The notes under the pieces were generated by a model. The model saw only the letters and a list, made by a program, of their open reading frames with translations. It was not told where the DNA came from and made no database searches. The position numbers and the translations under genes were made by a program. From Streptomyces umbrinus (GTDB taxonomy: Bacteria; Actinomycetota; Actinomycetes; Streptomycetales; Streptomycetaceae), in NCBI RefSeq assembly GCF_030817415.1, contig NZ_JAUSZI010000002.1:6448001-6512000 (forward strand): a stretch of 64,000 nucleotides of DNA, written 5' to 3'. Positions 27,898 to 36,319 of the stretch are shown in pieces (within the stretch, counting starts at the first letter, position 1; every line of letters begins with the position of its first letter).

Positions 27898-28135
27898 GCG
27901 GCCACGGCCGATTCACGGACGCACGGCGGCCACGGCCGTGGCGTTTCGTGGAGGCACGAGGCCCACCACCAGCGTAACGAAACAACAGAACCATTTGCCC
28001 CTCACCGAGGGTCACGGCCGCGTGTTGAGGCACGTCACCGGCCTGATACCGTCCCGCCAACGGTCCGCCCGCCGGAGCGTGTTGACAGGCGGGCCGCGCA
28101 GGTGAACACACACCGCACCGCTGAGAGGTTGGAGC

Positions 28136-29002
28136 ATGCCGGACGACGCCCGCGACGCCGCGGAGGAGGAGTCGGCCTTCTCGCATCCGCCCGTCGACCC
28201 CGACACCACCACCGCGTACGGGGACCACCCCGACCAGGTCGTCGACTTCTACGCGCCGCGCGGCGGCGAGGAACGCGCCCCGCTCGTCGTGGTCCTGCAC
28301 GGCGGCGCCTGGCGGGCACCGTACGACCGCCGGCACATCACGCCGTTCGCGGACTTCCTGGCCAGGCGGGGCTTCGCCGTGGCCAACGTCGAGTACCGGC
28401 GCGGCGGCACCATCCCGGCGCAGGGCGGCGACGGGCCCGTCGCGGGACGCTGGCCGGACACGTTCGACGACGTGGCGGCGGCGCTCGACGCGATGCCGGG
28501 ACTCCTGCGCGAGGCCCTGCCGCAGGCCGACCCGCGCCGCATGGTGGTCACCGGGCACTCGGCGGGCGGCCAGCTGGCTCTCTGGGCCGCCGCCCGTCAC
28601 CTGCTGCCGGCCGACGCGCCCTGGCGCACGGACCGCCCCGCCCCACTCCGAGGCGTCGTCGCACTCGCCCCGATCGCCGACTTCACGGTCGCGGAGAAAC
28701 TGGACGTCTGCTCCGGCGCGTCCCGCCAACTCCTCGGCGGAGAGGCGAAGTTCGGCGAACGCCAGCCGTACGCCGATCCGGCCCTGCTCCTCCCGACGGG
28801 CATCGCCACGACCCTGGTCCAGGGCCGCGAGGACGTCGTCGTACCGCAGGCGGTCGCCGAGGCATACGCGGACGCGGCGGCCAAGGCCGGCGAGGTGGTC
28901 GGCCTGACGCTCCTGGAGGACGTGGGCCACTTCCCCCTGATCGACCCGGCGGCGGACGCGTGCGCGGTGGTGGCGGAGGAGATCGCCCAACTGGCCTGGT
29001 AG
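28136..29002 (+). CDS. Alpha/beta hydrolase, probable kynurenine formamidase
   Basis: The 288-residue product is an alpha/beta hydrolase of the HSL/arylformamidase type: oxyanion motif VVLHGGAWRAPYD, nucleophile elbow VTGHSAGGQLAL with Ser142, aspartate region LVQGREDVVVP, and histidine in EDVGHFPLID. These match enzymes that hydrolyse N-formylkynurenine to kynurenine, and the gene lies 1.2 kb from kynA-kynU, so I infer the middle step of the same pathway. A small-molecule esterase role cannot be excluded. The TetR gene at 27211 is divergent from it. Confidence 0.8.
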   Translation: MPDDARDAAEEESAFSHPPVDPDTTTAYGDHPDQVVDFYAPRGGEERAPLVVVLHGGAWRAPYDRRHITPFADFLARRGFAVANVEYRRGGTIPAQGGDGPVAGRWPDTFDDVAAALDAMPGLLREALPQADPRRMVVTGHSAGGQLALWAAARHLLPADAPWRTDRPAPLRGVVALAPIADFTVAEKLDVCSGASRQLLGGEAKFGERQPYADPALLLPTGIATTLVQGREDVVVPQAVAEAYADAAAKAGEVVGLTLLEDVGHFPLIDPAADACAVVAEEIAQLAW

Positions 29003-29022
29003 GGGCGCGGCCCTGCCCCTTC

Positions 29023-29042
29023 AGGGGCACGGGGAACTGCGC
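29023..29042. repeat. Copy of repeat family 1 (one mismatch)
   Basis: AGGGGCACGGGGAACTGCGC, one base different from the consensus, starts 20 bp after the hydrolase stop. CTGCCCCTTCAGGGGCA just before it adds a hairpin. Confidence 0.8.
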
Positions 29043-29101
29043 GCTCAGCCCCGAAGCTCCCGCGGCCGCGTCAGCGAGAGTCAGTGAATCGACGGGTGCG
29101 G

Positions 29102-29180
29102 TGCCGGTACCGGAACGGAGCCGCACCCGTGCCGGTACCGGAACGGAGCCGCACCCGTGCCGGAGCCGGAACGGAGCCCG
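29102..29180. repeat. Tandem 28-bp repeat
   Basis: A 28-bp unit beginning TGCCGGTACCGGAACGGAGC occurs at 29102 and 29130, perfectly, and again in part from 29158. It fills the middle of the 370-bp gap before the exported hydrolase; no gene is seen there. Confidence 0.8.
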
Positions 29181-29242
29181 TGCCTGGGTGGCGCCCGCGC
29201 CGGAGCGGAGCCGCTGCCCATGCGGAGCAGAGGCGCCCCGGT

Positions 29243-29263
29243 GATACCCGTAATACCTGAGAG
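29243..29263 (+). promoter_or_regulatory. Motif TACCCGTAATACCTGAGAG, shared with the second two-component promoter
   Basis: The 19-nt sequence at 29245-29263 recurs with one difference at 34085-34103. It contains ATAC and ATAC around CCGTA, close to a dyad in the second copy (GTAC-CCGTA-GTAC). I infer a binding site for one of the local NarL-type response regulators. It lies 109 bp before the hydrolase start. Confidence 0.45.
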
Positions 29264-29371
29264 CTACCCCGCAGGTGAGCTCCCTGGCGGGACGCCGACC
29301 ACAAGCCCAGATCCGTAACTTCCTTCTCAGTTGAGCCCGACGGACGGGCGAACCGAGACGGGGGCACACGG

Positions 29372-30625
29372 ATGGGGCTACGGGGGAGGGCTGCGGCGCG
29401 ACCGGGCCGGTCGGCCCGGCCGAGCCGTACGGGCCGGCCGGTTCAGTCAGGCCAGTCAGGCCAGCCAGGCCAGGCAGACCTGCCGGTTCCGGCAGGCCGG
29501 CCGGGCGAGGCAGACCAGTCGGGCCGACCGGGCGAGGCAGACCAGCCAGGCCAGCCAGGTCAGGCAGACCCGCCGGTTCCGGCAGGCCGGCCAGGTCGGG
29601 CAGACCCGCCGGGCGAGGCAGACCAGCCGGTTCAGCCAGACCAGCCGGGCCAGCCACGCCAGCCACGCCATCCGGGCAAACGCCCCCGATGGCCCCGCGC
29701 CCGCCGCGGCCTGCTGGCCGCCCTGATCACGGGCGCCCTCGTCGCCCCGATCTCCGCCGCGGCCACCCACCCGGAGATACCGGCCCCCGCCCCGGCCCAC
29801 ACCGGCCCGGTGACCCCCACCACGCTGGACAGCGCCTACGCGGCGAACCGGGCGAACGCCGTCAAGGCCTCGCGCATGGCCGCGGCCCACGGCGACCGCA
29901 GCCGAGCGGCCGCCGTCCGCTCCATGGCGGACCCGTCGCGCCACTTCCTCACCTTCGACGCCCGAGGCTCCGGCCGAGCCTCCGAGGTCTTCGGCGACCT
30001 GGCGAAGGCCGACCACGTGGCGGTCCTCGTACCCGGCTCCGACACGAGCCTGGACACATACGACCGCTTCCGCGCAGGAGCCGTCGCCCTGCACCAGCGG
30101 CTCGGCCCACGCGCCGCGGTGATCGCCTGGCTCGGCTACGAGACGCCCGGCACGATCAGCGCCGACGTCCTCACCACGGGCCTGGCCAAGGAGGCGGCAC
30201 CCGAACTCCTGGAGTTCATAGGTGAGTTGAGGCGGGTGAACGGGCATGCCGGGCTCACCCTGCTGTGCCACTCGTACGGGACGGTCGTGGGCGCCCGCGC
30301 GGCGAGTGGCCTCGACATCTCGGACCTGGTGCTTATAGGCAGCCCCGGCACGGGCGTGGACTCGGCCGCCGGCCTGCACACGAAGGCCCGCGTCTGGGCC
30401 GGCCGAGGAGGCGACGACTGGATCGCGGACGTCCCGCACACCAGGGCCGACCTCTTCGGCACGACGGTCGGCTTCGGCACCGACCCCGTGTCCCCGTCCT
30501 TCGGCGCCCGCGTCTTCGCGGCGGGCGACGGCGGCCACAGCGACTACCTCAAGCCGGGTTCGGTGTCCTTGGCCAACATCGCCCGGATCGTGCTCGGCGA
30601 GACATCGGAGATGACCCATGGATGA
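29372..30625 (+). CDS. Exported alpha/beta hydrolase (DUF1023-like) with repeat-derived N-terminus
   Basis: The 417-residue product has an unusual first 110 residues made of Gly, Gln, Pro, Ala, Asp and Arg in loose repeats (GQPGQAD, PVPAGRPG), followed by a signal-anchor helix (RRGLLAALITGALVAPISAAA) and a DUF1023-type hydrolase domain. In that domain AVLVPGSDTSLDTYD, TLLCHSYGTVVGARAA (nucleophile serine) and AAGDGGHSDYL (catalytic histidine) are visible. The true start may be later, close to the hydrophobic helix. It overlaps the acyltransferase gene by eight bases, so they share a transcript. Substrate unknown; a cell-envelope ester is possible. Confidence 0.75.
   Translation: MGLRGRAAARPGRSARPSRTGRPVQSGQSGQPGQADLPVPAGRPGEADQSGRPGEADQPGQPGQADPPVPAGRPGRADPPGEADQPVQPDQPGQPRQPRHPGKRPRWPRARRGLLAALITGALVAPISAAATHPEIPAPAPAHTGPVTPTTLDSAYAANRANAVKASRMAAAHGDRSRAAAVRSMADPSRHFLTFDARGSGRASEVFGDLAKADHVAVLVPGSDTSLDTYDRFRAGAVALHQRLGPRAAVIAWLGYETPGTISADVLTTGLAKEAAPELLEFIGELRRVNGHAGLTLLCHSYGTVVGARAASGLDISDLVLIGSPGTGVDSAAGLHTKARVWAGRGGDDWIADVPHTRADLFGTTVGFGTDPVSPSFGARVFAAGDGGHSDYLKPGSVSLANIARIVLGETSEMTHG
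29437..29665. repeat. Degenerate tandem repeats inside the hydrolase gene
   Basis: Units such as CAGGCCAGCCAGGTCAGGCA and CCGGTTCCGGCAGGCCGGCC recur irregularly over about 230 bp and encode the Gly/Gln/Pro-rich N-terminus. The pattern suggests slippage expansion. Confidence 0.7.
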
Positions 30626-31817
30626 GGTGATACGCCGACTGCGCCTCGGCGCCGAGCGGATCGACGCGGCGACACCGGCCGACCGGGACCGTTCCGTCGA
30701 CGCCCTGCGCGCCTTCGCGATACTCGGTGTCGTGCTCGGCCACTGGCTCGTCACGGCCCTGGTCGCGGACGGCGGCAGGCTGCGCACGTCGAGCCCGCTG
30801 GCGCACATGCCCTGGCTGGCGCCCATCTCGTGGGTCTTCCAGACGCTCGCCGTGTTCTTCCTGGTGGGCGGGCACGTGGCGACGAAGAGCTACGCGTCGG
30901 CGCGGTCGCGCGGGACGACGTACGGACGCTGGCTCGGTACGCGCCTGTCCCGGCTCTTCAAGCCGGTGGCGGCCGTCCTAGGGCTGTGGACCGTGGCCAC
31001 GGTCGGCCTGCTCGTGACGGGCGCGGACATGAAGACGGTCCACGCGCTGCTGAAGCTGGTCCTGTCCCCTCTCTGGTTCCTGCTGGTCTTCGCCGCGCTG
31101 ACGGCGGTGACCCCACTGGTGACGCGGGTGAACCCGTTGTGGCCGCTGGCCGTCGTTCTCCATGTGGACCTCATCCGCTTCGGGTTCGGCGGTCCGGCCT
31201 GGCTGGGCTGGGTCAATGTGGCGGCGGGCTGGCTGGTGCCGTACACGCTGGGCGCGGCCTGGACGCGGGGCGAGCTGACGCGGCGTTCGGGCTGGGTGCT
31301 GCTCGCGGGCGGCGCGGCGGTGACCGCGGGGCTCGTGGCGTGGGGCGGCTATCCGGCGTCGATGGTCGGCGTCCCCGGAGCCTCGGTCTCCAACCTCAAC
31401 CCGCCGACCCTGGCCGTGGTCACCTTCGGCCTGGCCCAGTGCGGTCTGGCGCTGCTTCTGCGCGAGCGCCTGCGCCTGGCGATGCGCCGGCCGGTGCTCT
31501 GGGCCTGGGTGGCCTTCGTCAACCTCTCCGCGATGACGATCTTCCTGTGGCACCAGACGGCATTGATGTCGGTCACCGCGACGGGCCTCCTCGTGGGCCG
31601 GCTCCCCGGCCTGCACACCACCCCGGACGACCTCGCGTGGGTGGCCTTCCGACTTGCCTGGCTCCCGGTCTTCGCCCTCGCCCTGGCCGTGTGCTGGGCG
31701 GCCTTTCGTTCCTACGAGCAGGGGCACCGCGGCCGGGGCCGTCGTATGCGTCGTCCATCGCGCGTCGTCCGCACCCACCGCGTATCCGTGGAAGCGAACG
31801 AGGTCCGGCGTGCCTAG
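30618..31817 (+). CDS. Membrane acyltransferase (acyltransferase 3 family)
   Basis: The 399-residue product has about ten membrane helices and opens with RDRSVDALRAFAILGVVLGHWL, the signature of acyltransferase-3 proteins with the catalytic histidine in the first helix. Family members transfer acyl groups to sugars, peptidoglycan or antibiotics at the membrane. The C-terminus is a basic cytosolic tail (RGRGRRMRRPSRVVRTHR). It overlaps the exported hydrolase upstream, which suggests a pair acting on envelope acyl groups. The sensor kinase gene starts only ten bases after its stop. Confidence 0.82.
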   Translation: MDEVIRRLRLGAERIDAATPADRDRSVDALRAFAILGVVLGHWLVTALVADGGRLRTSSPLAHMPWLAPISWVFQTLAVFFLVGGHVATKSYASARSRGTTYGRWLGTRLSRLFKPVAAVLGLWTVATVGLLVTGADMKTVHALLKLVLSPLWFLLVFAALTAVTPLVTRVNPLWPLAVVLHVDLIRFGFGGPAWLGWVNVAAGWLVPYTLGAAWTRGELTRRSGWVLLAGGAAVTAGLVAWGGYPASMVGVPGASVSNLNPPTLAVVTFGLAQCGLALLLRERLRLAMRRPVLWAWVAFVNLSAMTIFLWHQTALMSVTATGLLVGRLPGLHTTPDDLAWVAFRLAWLPVFALALAVCWAAFRSYEQGHRGRGRRMRRPSRVVRTHRVSVEANEVRRA

Positions 31818-31820
31818 GGT
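31815..31820 (+). promoter_or_regulatory. -10 box of a probable leaderless sensor kinase promoter
   Basis: TAGGGT lies seven bases before the GTG at 31828, and overlaps the acyltransferase stop codon (TAG at 31815-31817). Confidence 0.5.
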
Positions 31821-31827
31821 TGACGGC

Positions 31828-33366
31828 GTGGACGACGCCAGGGACGCCCGGACAGAGGACGACACCACCTCGGCCCCGCCCCCGCCCCCACCACCGGAGA
31901 TCCTCCCCGCCGTGCCTCTGCCCGCCCGCTCCGAGCACCCCATCAGCGCTACCGGCCCCACCGGCCCCTACCCGGTCGGCCTCACCGGTCCTGCCGGTCC
32001 CGCCCAGGTGCCTCGCGTCCGCCGCTCCCTGTCCGCCCTTCTCGCGGGCCTCTCGTCGGGCAGCGCGCCCCTGCCGCCGATGTCCCGGCCCCGTTGGCTG
32101 CGCCGGCTGCCCCATGTCGTGATCTGCCTGATCGCTGTTCTCGTCGCGATCGGCAGCATCGACGAGTTGAGCACCGGCTACCGGCTGGGCGTCGAGTTCG
32201 GTCTGCTGGCCGGGGTGGCGCAGGGTGTGGCGCTCGTACTCGCCCTGTGGCGGCCCTTTCCGGCCTGGTGGCTGTCGCTGTCCGCGACGTTCATCGCCGC
32301 CGTGGCCGCGCGGTCGAACATGACGGAGATGGTGCCCCCGGGCCCCAACTGGCCGTGGATCGGGCCCACGATCGCCGCGCACGCCCTCATCCTCTTCCTG
32401 CTCGCCCTGCGGATGCCCGCCCGCGTGGCCCTCGCGGTGCTGGCGGTGACTGGGCTGGTCACCGCCTTCGTCCAGGGCGTCCTCGGCGGCGGACCGTACT
32501 CGGGGACGGGCGTGCTGGCCGTCTCCGTGTTCGCCGTCGCCGTCCTCCTCGGCACCGCCCTGCGCGGCAGCCGCGAGGCACGCACCCAGTTGGTCGAGCA
32601 GGAGTACCTGACGGCGGAGGAGCGTTCCCGCCGCACCCTGCTGGAGGAGCGCAACCGCATCGCCCGCGAGCTGCACGACGTGGTCGCCCACCACATGTCG
32701 GTCATCTCCATCCAGGCCCAAGTGGCCCCGCACCTGGTGGACAACCCCTCCGTCGAGCTCAAGGAGAACCTCGACGGCATCAGGCAGAACGCTCTGGAGG
32801 CGCTCACCGAACTGCGCAGGGTCCTCGGCGTGCTGCGCTCGGAGAATCCCGACGACGCGTACGGTCTCGGCGCCGGCACCGGTGCCGCGCCCGACTCTCC
32901 CCAGCCCACCCTCGACCGCCTCGACGCCCTCGTCGAGAACACCCGCGCCGCGGGGCTGGCGGTGACCACGGAGATCACCGGCGAGCAGCTCCCGTTGCCG
33001 CCCGGCGTGGAGCTGTCCGCGTACCGGATCGTCCAGGAGGCGTTGAGCAACGCGCTGCGGCACGCGCCCGGTTCGGTGGTGCGGGTGGAGCTCACACACT
33101 TCCCGCGCGGCCTGCAGATCCGCGTCGTCAACTCCTCGCCCAGTCGGCCCGCACCGCCGTCACCGGGCGCCGGACACGGTCTGCTCGGGATGCGGGAGCG
33201 GGCGATGATGCTCGGTGGGACCCTCATGGCCATGGAGACGGCCTGCGGCGGGTTCACGGTGGCCGCGTTCCTGCCGCGTTCGGGCACCACCACCTCCCGC
33301 ACTCCCCGTCCCGACAACTCGACCGGCCCCAAGGGCCCACCGGACCCCACAGGAGACACTTCATGA
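31828..33366 (+). CDS. Sensor histidine kinase of the NarL/DesK type (system 1)
   Basis: From GTG 31828 the protein has 512 residues: a proline-rich cytosolic lead of about 90 residues, a block of five or six membrane helices (residues 95-245), a HisKA_3 dimerisation domain with the phospho-acceptor His283 in RIARELHDVVAHHMSVISIQ, and a HATPase domain ending in GAGHGLLGMRERAMMLGG. It should sense a membrane or envelope signal and phosphorylate the response regulator that overlaps it by four bases (ATGA). It is paralogous to the kinase at 34169. Confidence 0.92.
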   Translation: MDDARDARTEDDTTSAPPPPPPPEILPAVPLPARSEHPISATGPTGPYPVGLTGPAGPAQVPRVRRSLSALLAGLSSGSAPLPPMSRPRWLRRLPHVVICLIAVLVAIGSIDELSTGYRLGVEFGLLAGVAQGVALVLALWRPFPAWWLSLSATFIAAVAARSNMTEMVPPGPNWPWIGPTIAAHALILFLLALRMPARVALAVLAVTGLVTAFVQGVLGGGPYSGTGVLAVSVFAVAVLLGTALRGSREARTQLVEQEYLTAEERSRRTLLEERNRIARELHDVVAHHMSVISIQAQVAPHLVDNPSVELKENLDGIRQNALEALTELRRVLGVLRSENPDDAYGLGAGTGAAPDSPQPTLDRLDALVENTRAAGLAVTTEITGEQLPLPPGVELSAYRIVQEALSNALRHAPGSVVRVELTHFPRGLQIRVVNSSPSRPAPPSPGAGHGLLGMRERAMMLGGTLMAMETACGGFTVAAFLPRSGTTTSRTPRPDNSTGPKGPPDPTGDTS

Positions 33367-34037
33367 CGAGCGGCAGCATCCGCGTACTCATCGCCGACGA
33401 CCAGCAGATGGTCAGGCAGGGCTTCACGGTGCTGCTCAACACCCAGCCCGACATCGACGTGGTCGGCCAGGCGGTCGACGGCCTGGACGCCATCTCCAAG
33501 GTCGCCGAACTCGCCCCGGACGTCGTCCTGATGGACATCCGCATGCCCGAGCTCGGCGGCATCGAGGCCACCCGCCGCATCACCGACAAGACTCCGCAGA
33601 TCAGGGTCCTGGTGCTGACCACCTTCGACCTCGACGAGTACGTGTACGAGGCGCTGCGCGCGGGTGCCTCCGGCTTTCTGCTGAAGGACGCGTCCGCCGA
33701 CCAGCTCGCCGAGGCGATCCGGGTGGTGGCCGCCGGTGACGCGCTGCTCGCGCCCGGCATCACCCGCCGCCTCATCGCGGAGTTCTCCCGGCTGGACTCC
33801 ACGCCCCGCACCCCCCTCAAGCAGCGCGTCGGTGAGCTGACCGAGCGCGAGACGGAGGTGCTCGCCCTCATCGCGCAGGGCCTGTCGAACGCGGAGATCG
33901 CCGAGCGGCTCTTTGTCGCCGAGCAGACCGTCAAGACCCACGTGGGCCGCATTCTCGTGAAGCTGGGCCTGCGGGACCGCACCCAGGCGGCGGTGTTCGC
34001 GTACGAGTGCGGGTTGGTGCGCCCCACCGGCTACTGA
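33363..34037 (+). CDS. Response regulator, NarL family (system 1)
   Basis: The 224-residue product has a receiver domain with the acidic pair DDQQ near residue 11, phospho-acceptor Asp58 in VVLMDIRMPE, the switch threonine in LVLTTFDLDEYVY and lysine in GFLLKDAS. A LuxR helix-turn-helix follows (LTERETEVLALIAQGLSNAEI, VKTHVGRILVKLGLRD). It is co-translated with the kinase at 31828. It is about 70% identical by eye to the regulator of the next system, so the two may share or compete for sites. Confidence 0.95.
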   Translation: MTSGSIRVLIADDQQMVRQGFTVLLNTQPDIDVVGQAVDGLDAISKVAELAPDVVLMDIRMPELGGIEATRRITDKTPQIRVLVLTTFDLDEYVYEALRAGASGFLLKDASADQLAEAIRVVAAGDALLAPGITRRLIAEFSRLDSTPRTPLKQRVGELTERETEVLALIAQGLSNAEIAERLFVAEQTVKTHVGRILVKLGLRDRTQAAVFAYECGLVRPTGY

Positions 34038-34082
34038 GCGCCCCGGCGGCCACGGGCGGCACTGCCCCGAGGGACATCCGGT

Positions 34083-34103
34083 CGTACCCGTAGTACCTGA
34101 GAG
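34083..34103 (+). promoter_or_regulatory. Motif TACCCGTAGTACCTGAGAG upstream of the second system
   Basis: This is the second copy of the motif at 29243-29263. GTAC-CCGTA-GTAC forms a small dyad. It ends 52 bp before the -10 box at 34156, a sensible distance for an activator. Confidence 0.5.
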
Positions 34104-34155
34104 GGAGGATGAATGACCCACCTCACTGGTGACGACCGCTACCCCCACCTCCGCC

Positions 34156-34161
34156 TACGGT
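34156..34161 (+). promoter_or_regulatory. -10 box of a probable leaderless sensor kinase promoter
   Basis: TACGGT lies seven bases before the GTG at 34169. Confidence 0.5.
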
Positions 34162-34168
34162 TCTGTAT

Positions 34169-35515
34169 GTGACCGAGACGACCCAGACGCAGACGACACC
34201 GCCAAGCGGTGGCCGGCCGCGCAGCCCCGAGTTCCAGCTGGCGATGGACGCCTCGCGGGGGCTGCGACAGGACCTCTTCCACGACGCCTTCGCCTTCCGC
34301 CCGCTTCCGAAGATGCGCGTGGACGGCCCTCTCACCCGGCGGCTGCCGCCGCGCCTTCGCGAGCAGGCCACCCGGACCCCGCATGCCCTGGTGGCGCTGG
34401 CCGGTGGGGTGGCGCTGCTCATCTCCCTCGCGGGCAACGGCGGCGGTGATCTCCCGCAGCTCCTGACCGGCCTCCTCGCACTGGGCACGATCCTGCTGAC
34501 CCTGCTCAGGCCGGTCGGCGCCTTCTGGGTCTCCCTCGCGGTGACACCGGTCACGGCCCTGTTCGGCAACGACTGGGGGAGCGACTGGCCCTGGCTGCCC
34601 GGCGCCTTCGCGACCCAGTTGATCGTGCTCACGGTCGTGGCGCTGCGGACCAGACCCCGCACGGCAGCCTGGATGTGGGCGCTGACCGCGGCGTACGGCC
34701 TGTTCGCGGAGGTCTTCTTCGGAGGCAGCCACTACTACACGAACACCATGCCCTTCCTGTTCGTGAGCGCGCTGGCCCTGCTGGTCGTCACGGTGTGGCA
34801 TGTGCGGCACGACGCCGCGCAGAAGGTGACCGCCCAGGAGACGGTGACGGCGCACGAGCGTTCCAAGCGGACCCTTCTCGAAGAGCGCACGACGATCGCC
34901 CGCGAGCTGCACGACGTGGTCGCCCATCACATGTCGGTGGTCGCCATCCAGGCGGAGGCCGCCCCCTACCGCGTGGAGAACCCACCGCCGGAGCTGGAGT
35001 ACGCCTTCGCGGTGATCAGGGAGAACGCGGTCATAGCTCTCTCCGAGCTGCGCCGGGTCCTCGGTGTCGTACGGGCCGAGGACTACGAGGCCCCGGACGC
35101 CCCGCAGCCCACCCTCGCGGACCTGGACCGACTCCTGGAGAACGTGCGGGGCGCGGGACTCGCCGTGGACAAGACGGTCACCGGCGCGGTGCGCGAGCTC
35201 CCGCAGGGCGTCGAGTTGTCCGCGTACCGAATAGTCCAGGAGGCGCTGAGCAACAGCCTGCGGCACGCGCCGGGCGCCGCGGCCAAGGTGGAGATCGGCT
35301 ATGTGCTCGGCGGACTCGGACTGCGCATCGTGAACGGTCCGGCGACGGGCCTGGTCAAGCCTTCCCCGGGCGCCGGGCACGGCATCACGGGCATGAGGGA
35401 GAGGGTGTCGATGCTGGACGGGGAGATGACGGCGGCGGCGACGGACGACGGGGGCTACGAGGTCACGGTCTTCCTCCCCGTCCCGGCGACGGCAGCGACG
35501 GAGGACTCCGCATGA
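34169..35515 (+). CDS. Sensor histidine kinase of the NarL/DesK type (system 2)
   Basis: The 448-residue product has a short N-terminal tail, five predicted membrane helices (about residues 70-215), a HisKA_3 domain with His248 in TIARELHDVVAHHMSVVAIQ, and a HATPase domain with GAGHGITGMRERVSMLDG. It is a paralogue of the kinase 2.3 kb upstream, shorter at the N-terminus. It overlaps its response regulator by four bases. Signal unknown; short sensor loops between helices point to membrane sensing. Confidence 0.92.
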   Translation: MTETTQTQTTPPSGGRPRSPEFQLAMDASRGLRQDLFHDAFAFRPLPKMRVDGPLTRRLPPRLREQATRTPHALVALAGGVALLISLAGNGGGDLPQLLTGLLALGTILLTLLRPVGAFWVSLAVTPVTALFGNDWGSDWPWLPGAFATQLIVLTVVALRTRPRTAAWMWALTAAYGLFAEVFFGGSHYYTNTMPFLFVSALALLVVTVWHVRHDAAQKVTAQETVTAHERSKRTLLEERTTIARELHDVVAHHMSVVAIQAEAAPYRVENPPPELEYAFAVIRENAVIALSELRRVLGVVRAEDYEAPDAPQPTLADLDRLLENVRGAGLAVDKTVTGAVRELPQGVELSAYRIVQEALSNSLRHAPGAAAKVEIGYVLGGLGLRIVNGPATGLVKPSPGAGHGITGMRERVSMLDGEMTAAATDDGGYEVTVFLPVPATAATEDSA

Positions 35516-36177
35516 CCATCCGCGTACTGATCGCCGACGACCAGATGATGGTCCGCGAGGGCTTCTCGGTGCTGCTCGGCGCGATGCCGGACATCGAGGT
35601 CGTCGGCGAGGCGGTCAACGGCCGCGAGGCCGTGGACCGGGTCCGGGAGCTGGGGCCGGACGTCGTCCTGATGGACATCCGGATGCCCGAGATGAACGGC
35701 ATAGAGGCGACCCGCGAGATCGTGGCGGCGAACAGCGCGTCGAAGGTGCTCGTCCTGACGACGTTCGACCTCGACGAGTACGTGTACCAGGCGCTGCGTG
35801 CCGGAGCGTCCGGCTTCCTCCTGAAGGACGCCTCCGCCCGGCAGCTCGCGGACGGGGTGCGCGTGGTCGCGGCCGGCGAGGCACTGCTGGCGCCCTCGGT
35901 GACGAAGCGGCTGATCACGGAGTTCTCGAAGCTGGCCGAGGAGCCCCGCCTTTCGCCCACCGCCCAGGCGGCCTACGGGGACCTGACCGAGCGCGAGACG
36001 GAGGTCCTGGTCCTCATAGCCCAGGGCCTGTCCAACGCCGAGATAGCCACCCGCCTCGTAGTGGCCGAGTCCACCATCAAGACCCACGTGAGCCGCATCC
36101 TGGTCAAACTGGGCCTGCGGGACCGCACCCAGGCGGCGGTGTTCGCCTACGAGGCGCGACTGGTAACCCCGGGCTGA
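35512..36177 (+). CDS. Response regulator, NarL family (system 2)
   Basis: The 221-residue product has the receiver Asp55 in VVLMDIRMPEMNG, the TTFDLDEYVYQALRAGASGF block and lysine in FLLKDAS, then a LuxR helix-turn-helix (LTERETEVLVLIAQGLSNAEI, IKTHVSRILVKLGLRD). The recognition helix differs from that of system 1 at only a few positions (VAESTIKTHVSR versus VAEQTVKTHVGR), so overlapping targets are likely. A family 1 repeat follows 21 bp after the stop. Confidence 0.95.
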   Translation: MTIRVLIADDQMMVREGFSVLLGAMPDIEVVGEAVNGREAVDRVRELGPDVVLMDIRMPEMNGIEATREIVAANSASKVLVLTTFDLDEYVYQALRAGASGFLLKDASARQLADGVRVVAAGEALLAPSVTKRLITEFSKLAEEPRLSPTAQAAYGDLTERETEVLVLIAQGLSNAEIATRLVVAESTIKTHVSRILVKLGLRDRTQAAVFAYEARLVTPG

Positions 36178-36197
36178 CGGAAGCGCCCTAATCTTTT

Positions 36198-36217
36198 AGG
36201 GGCGCGGGGAACTGCGC
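36198..36217. repeat. Copy of repeat family 1
   Basis: AGGGGCGCGGGGAACTGCGC, a perfect copy in the reverse orientation, lies 21 bp after the response regulator stop. Confidence 0.9.
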
Positions 36218-36307
36218 GCTCAGCCACGGCGCACCCGCACGTCCCCACCGGCCCGTGGACAACCTCAGGAAGAGGGACGGCCCTGTTCAGACAGGGACAC
36301 CTCCGGT

Positions 36308-36313
36308 TAGCGT
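36308..36313 (+). promoter_or_regulatory. -10 box of a probable leaderless P450 promoter
   Basis: TAGCGT lies six bases before the ATG at 36320. Confidence 0.45.
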
Positions 36314-36319
36314 CCGCTC

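Noticed and set aside
29102..29180. Small ORF encoded by the 28-bp tandem repeat
   Set aside because: 28 is not a multiple of three, so the repeat does not encode a periodic peptide, and there is no start with a ribosome site.
32178..34148. Long minus-strand frames opposite the two-component genes
   Set aside because: They mirror the third-position GC pattern of the kinase and regulator genes and show no family motif.
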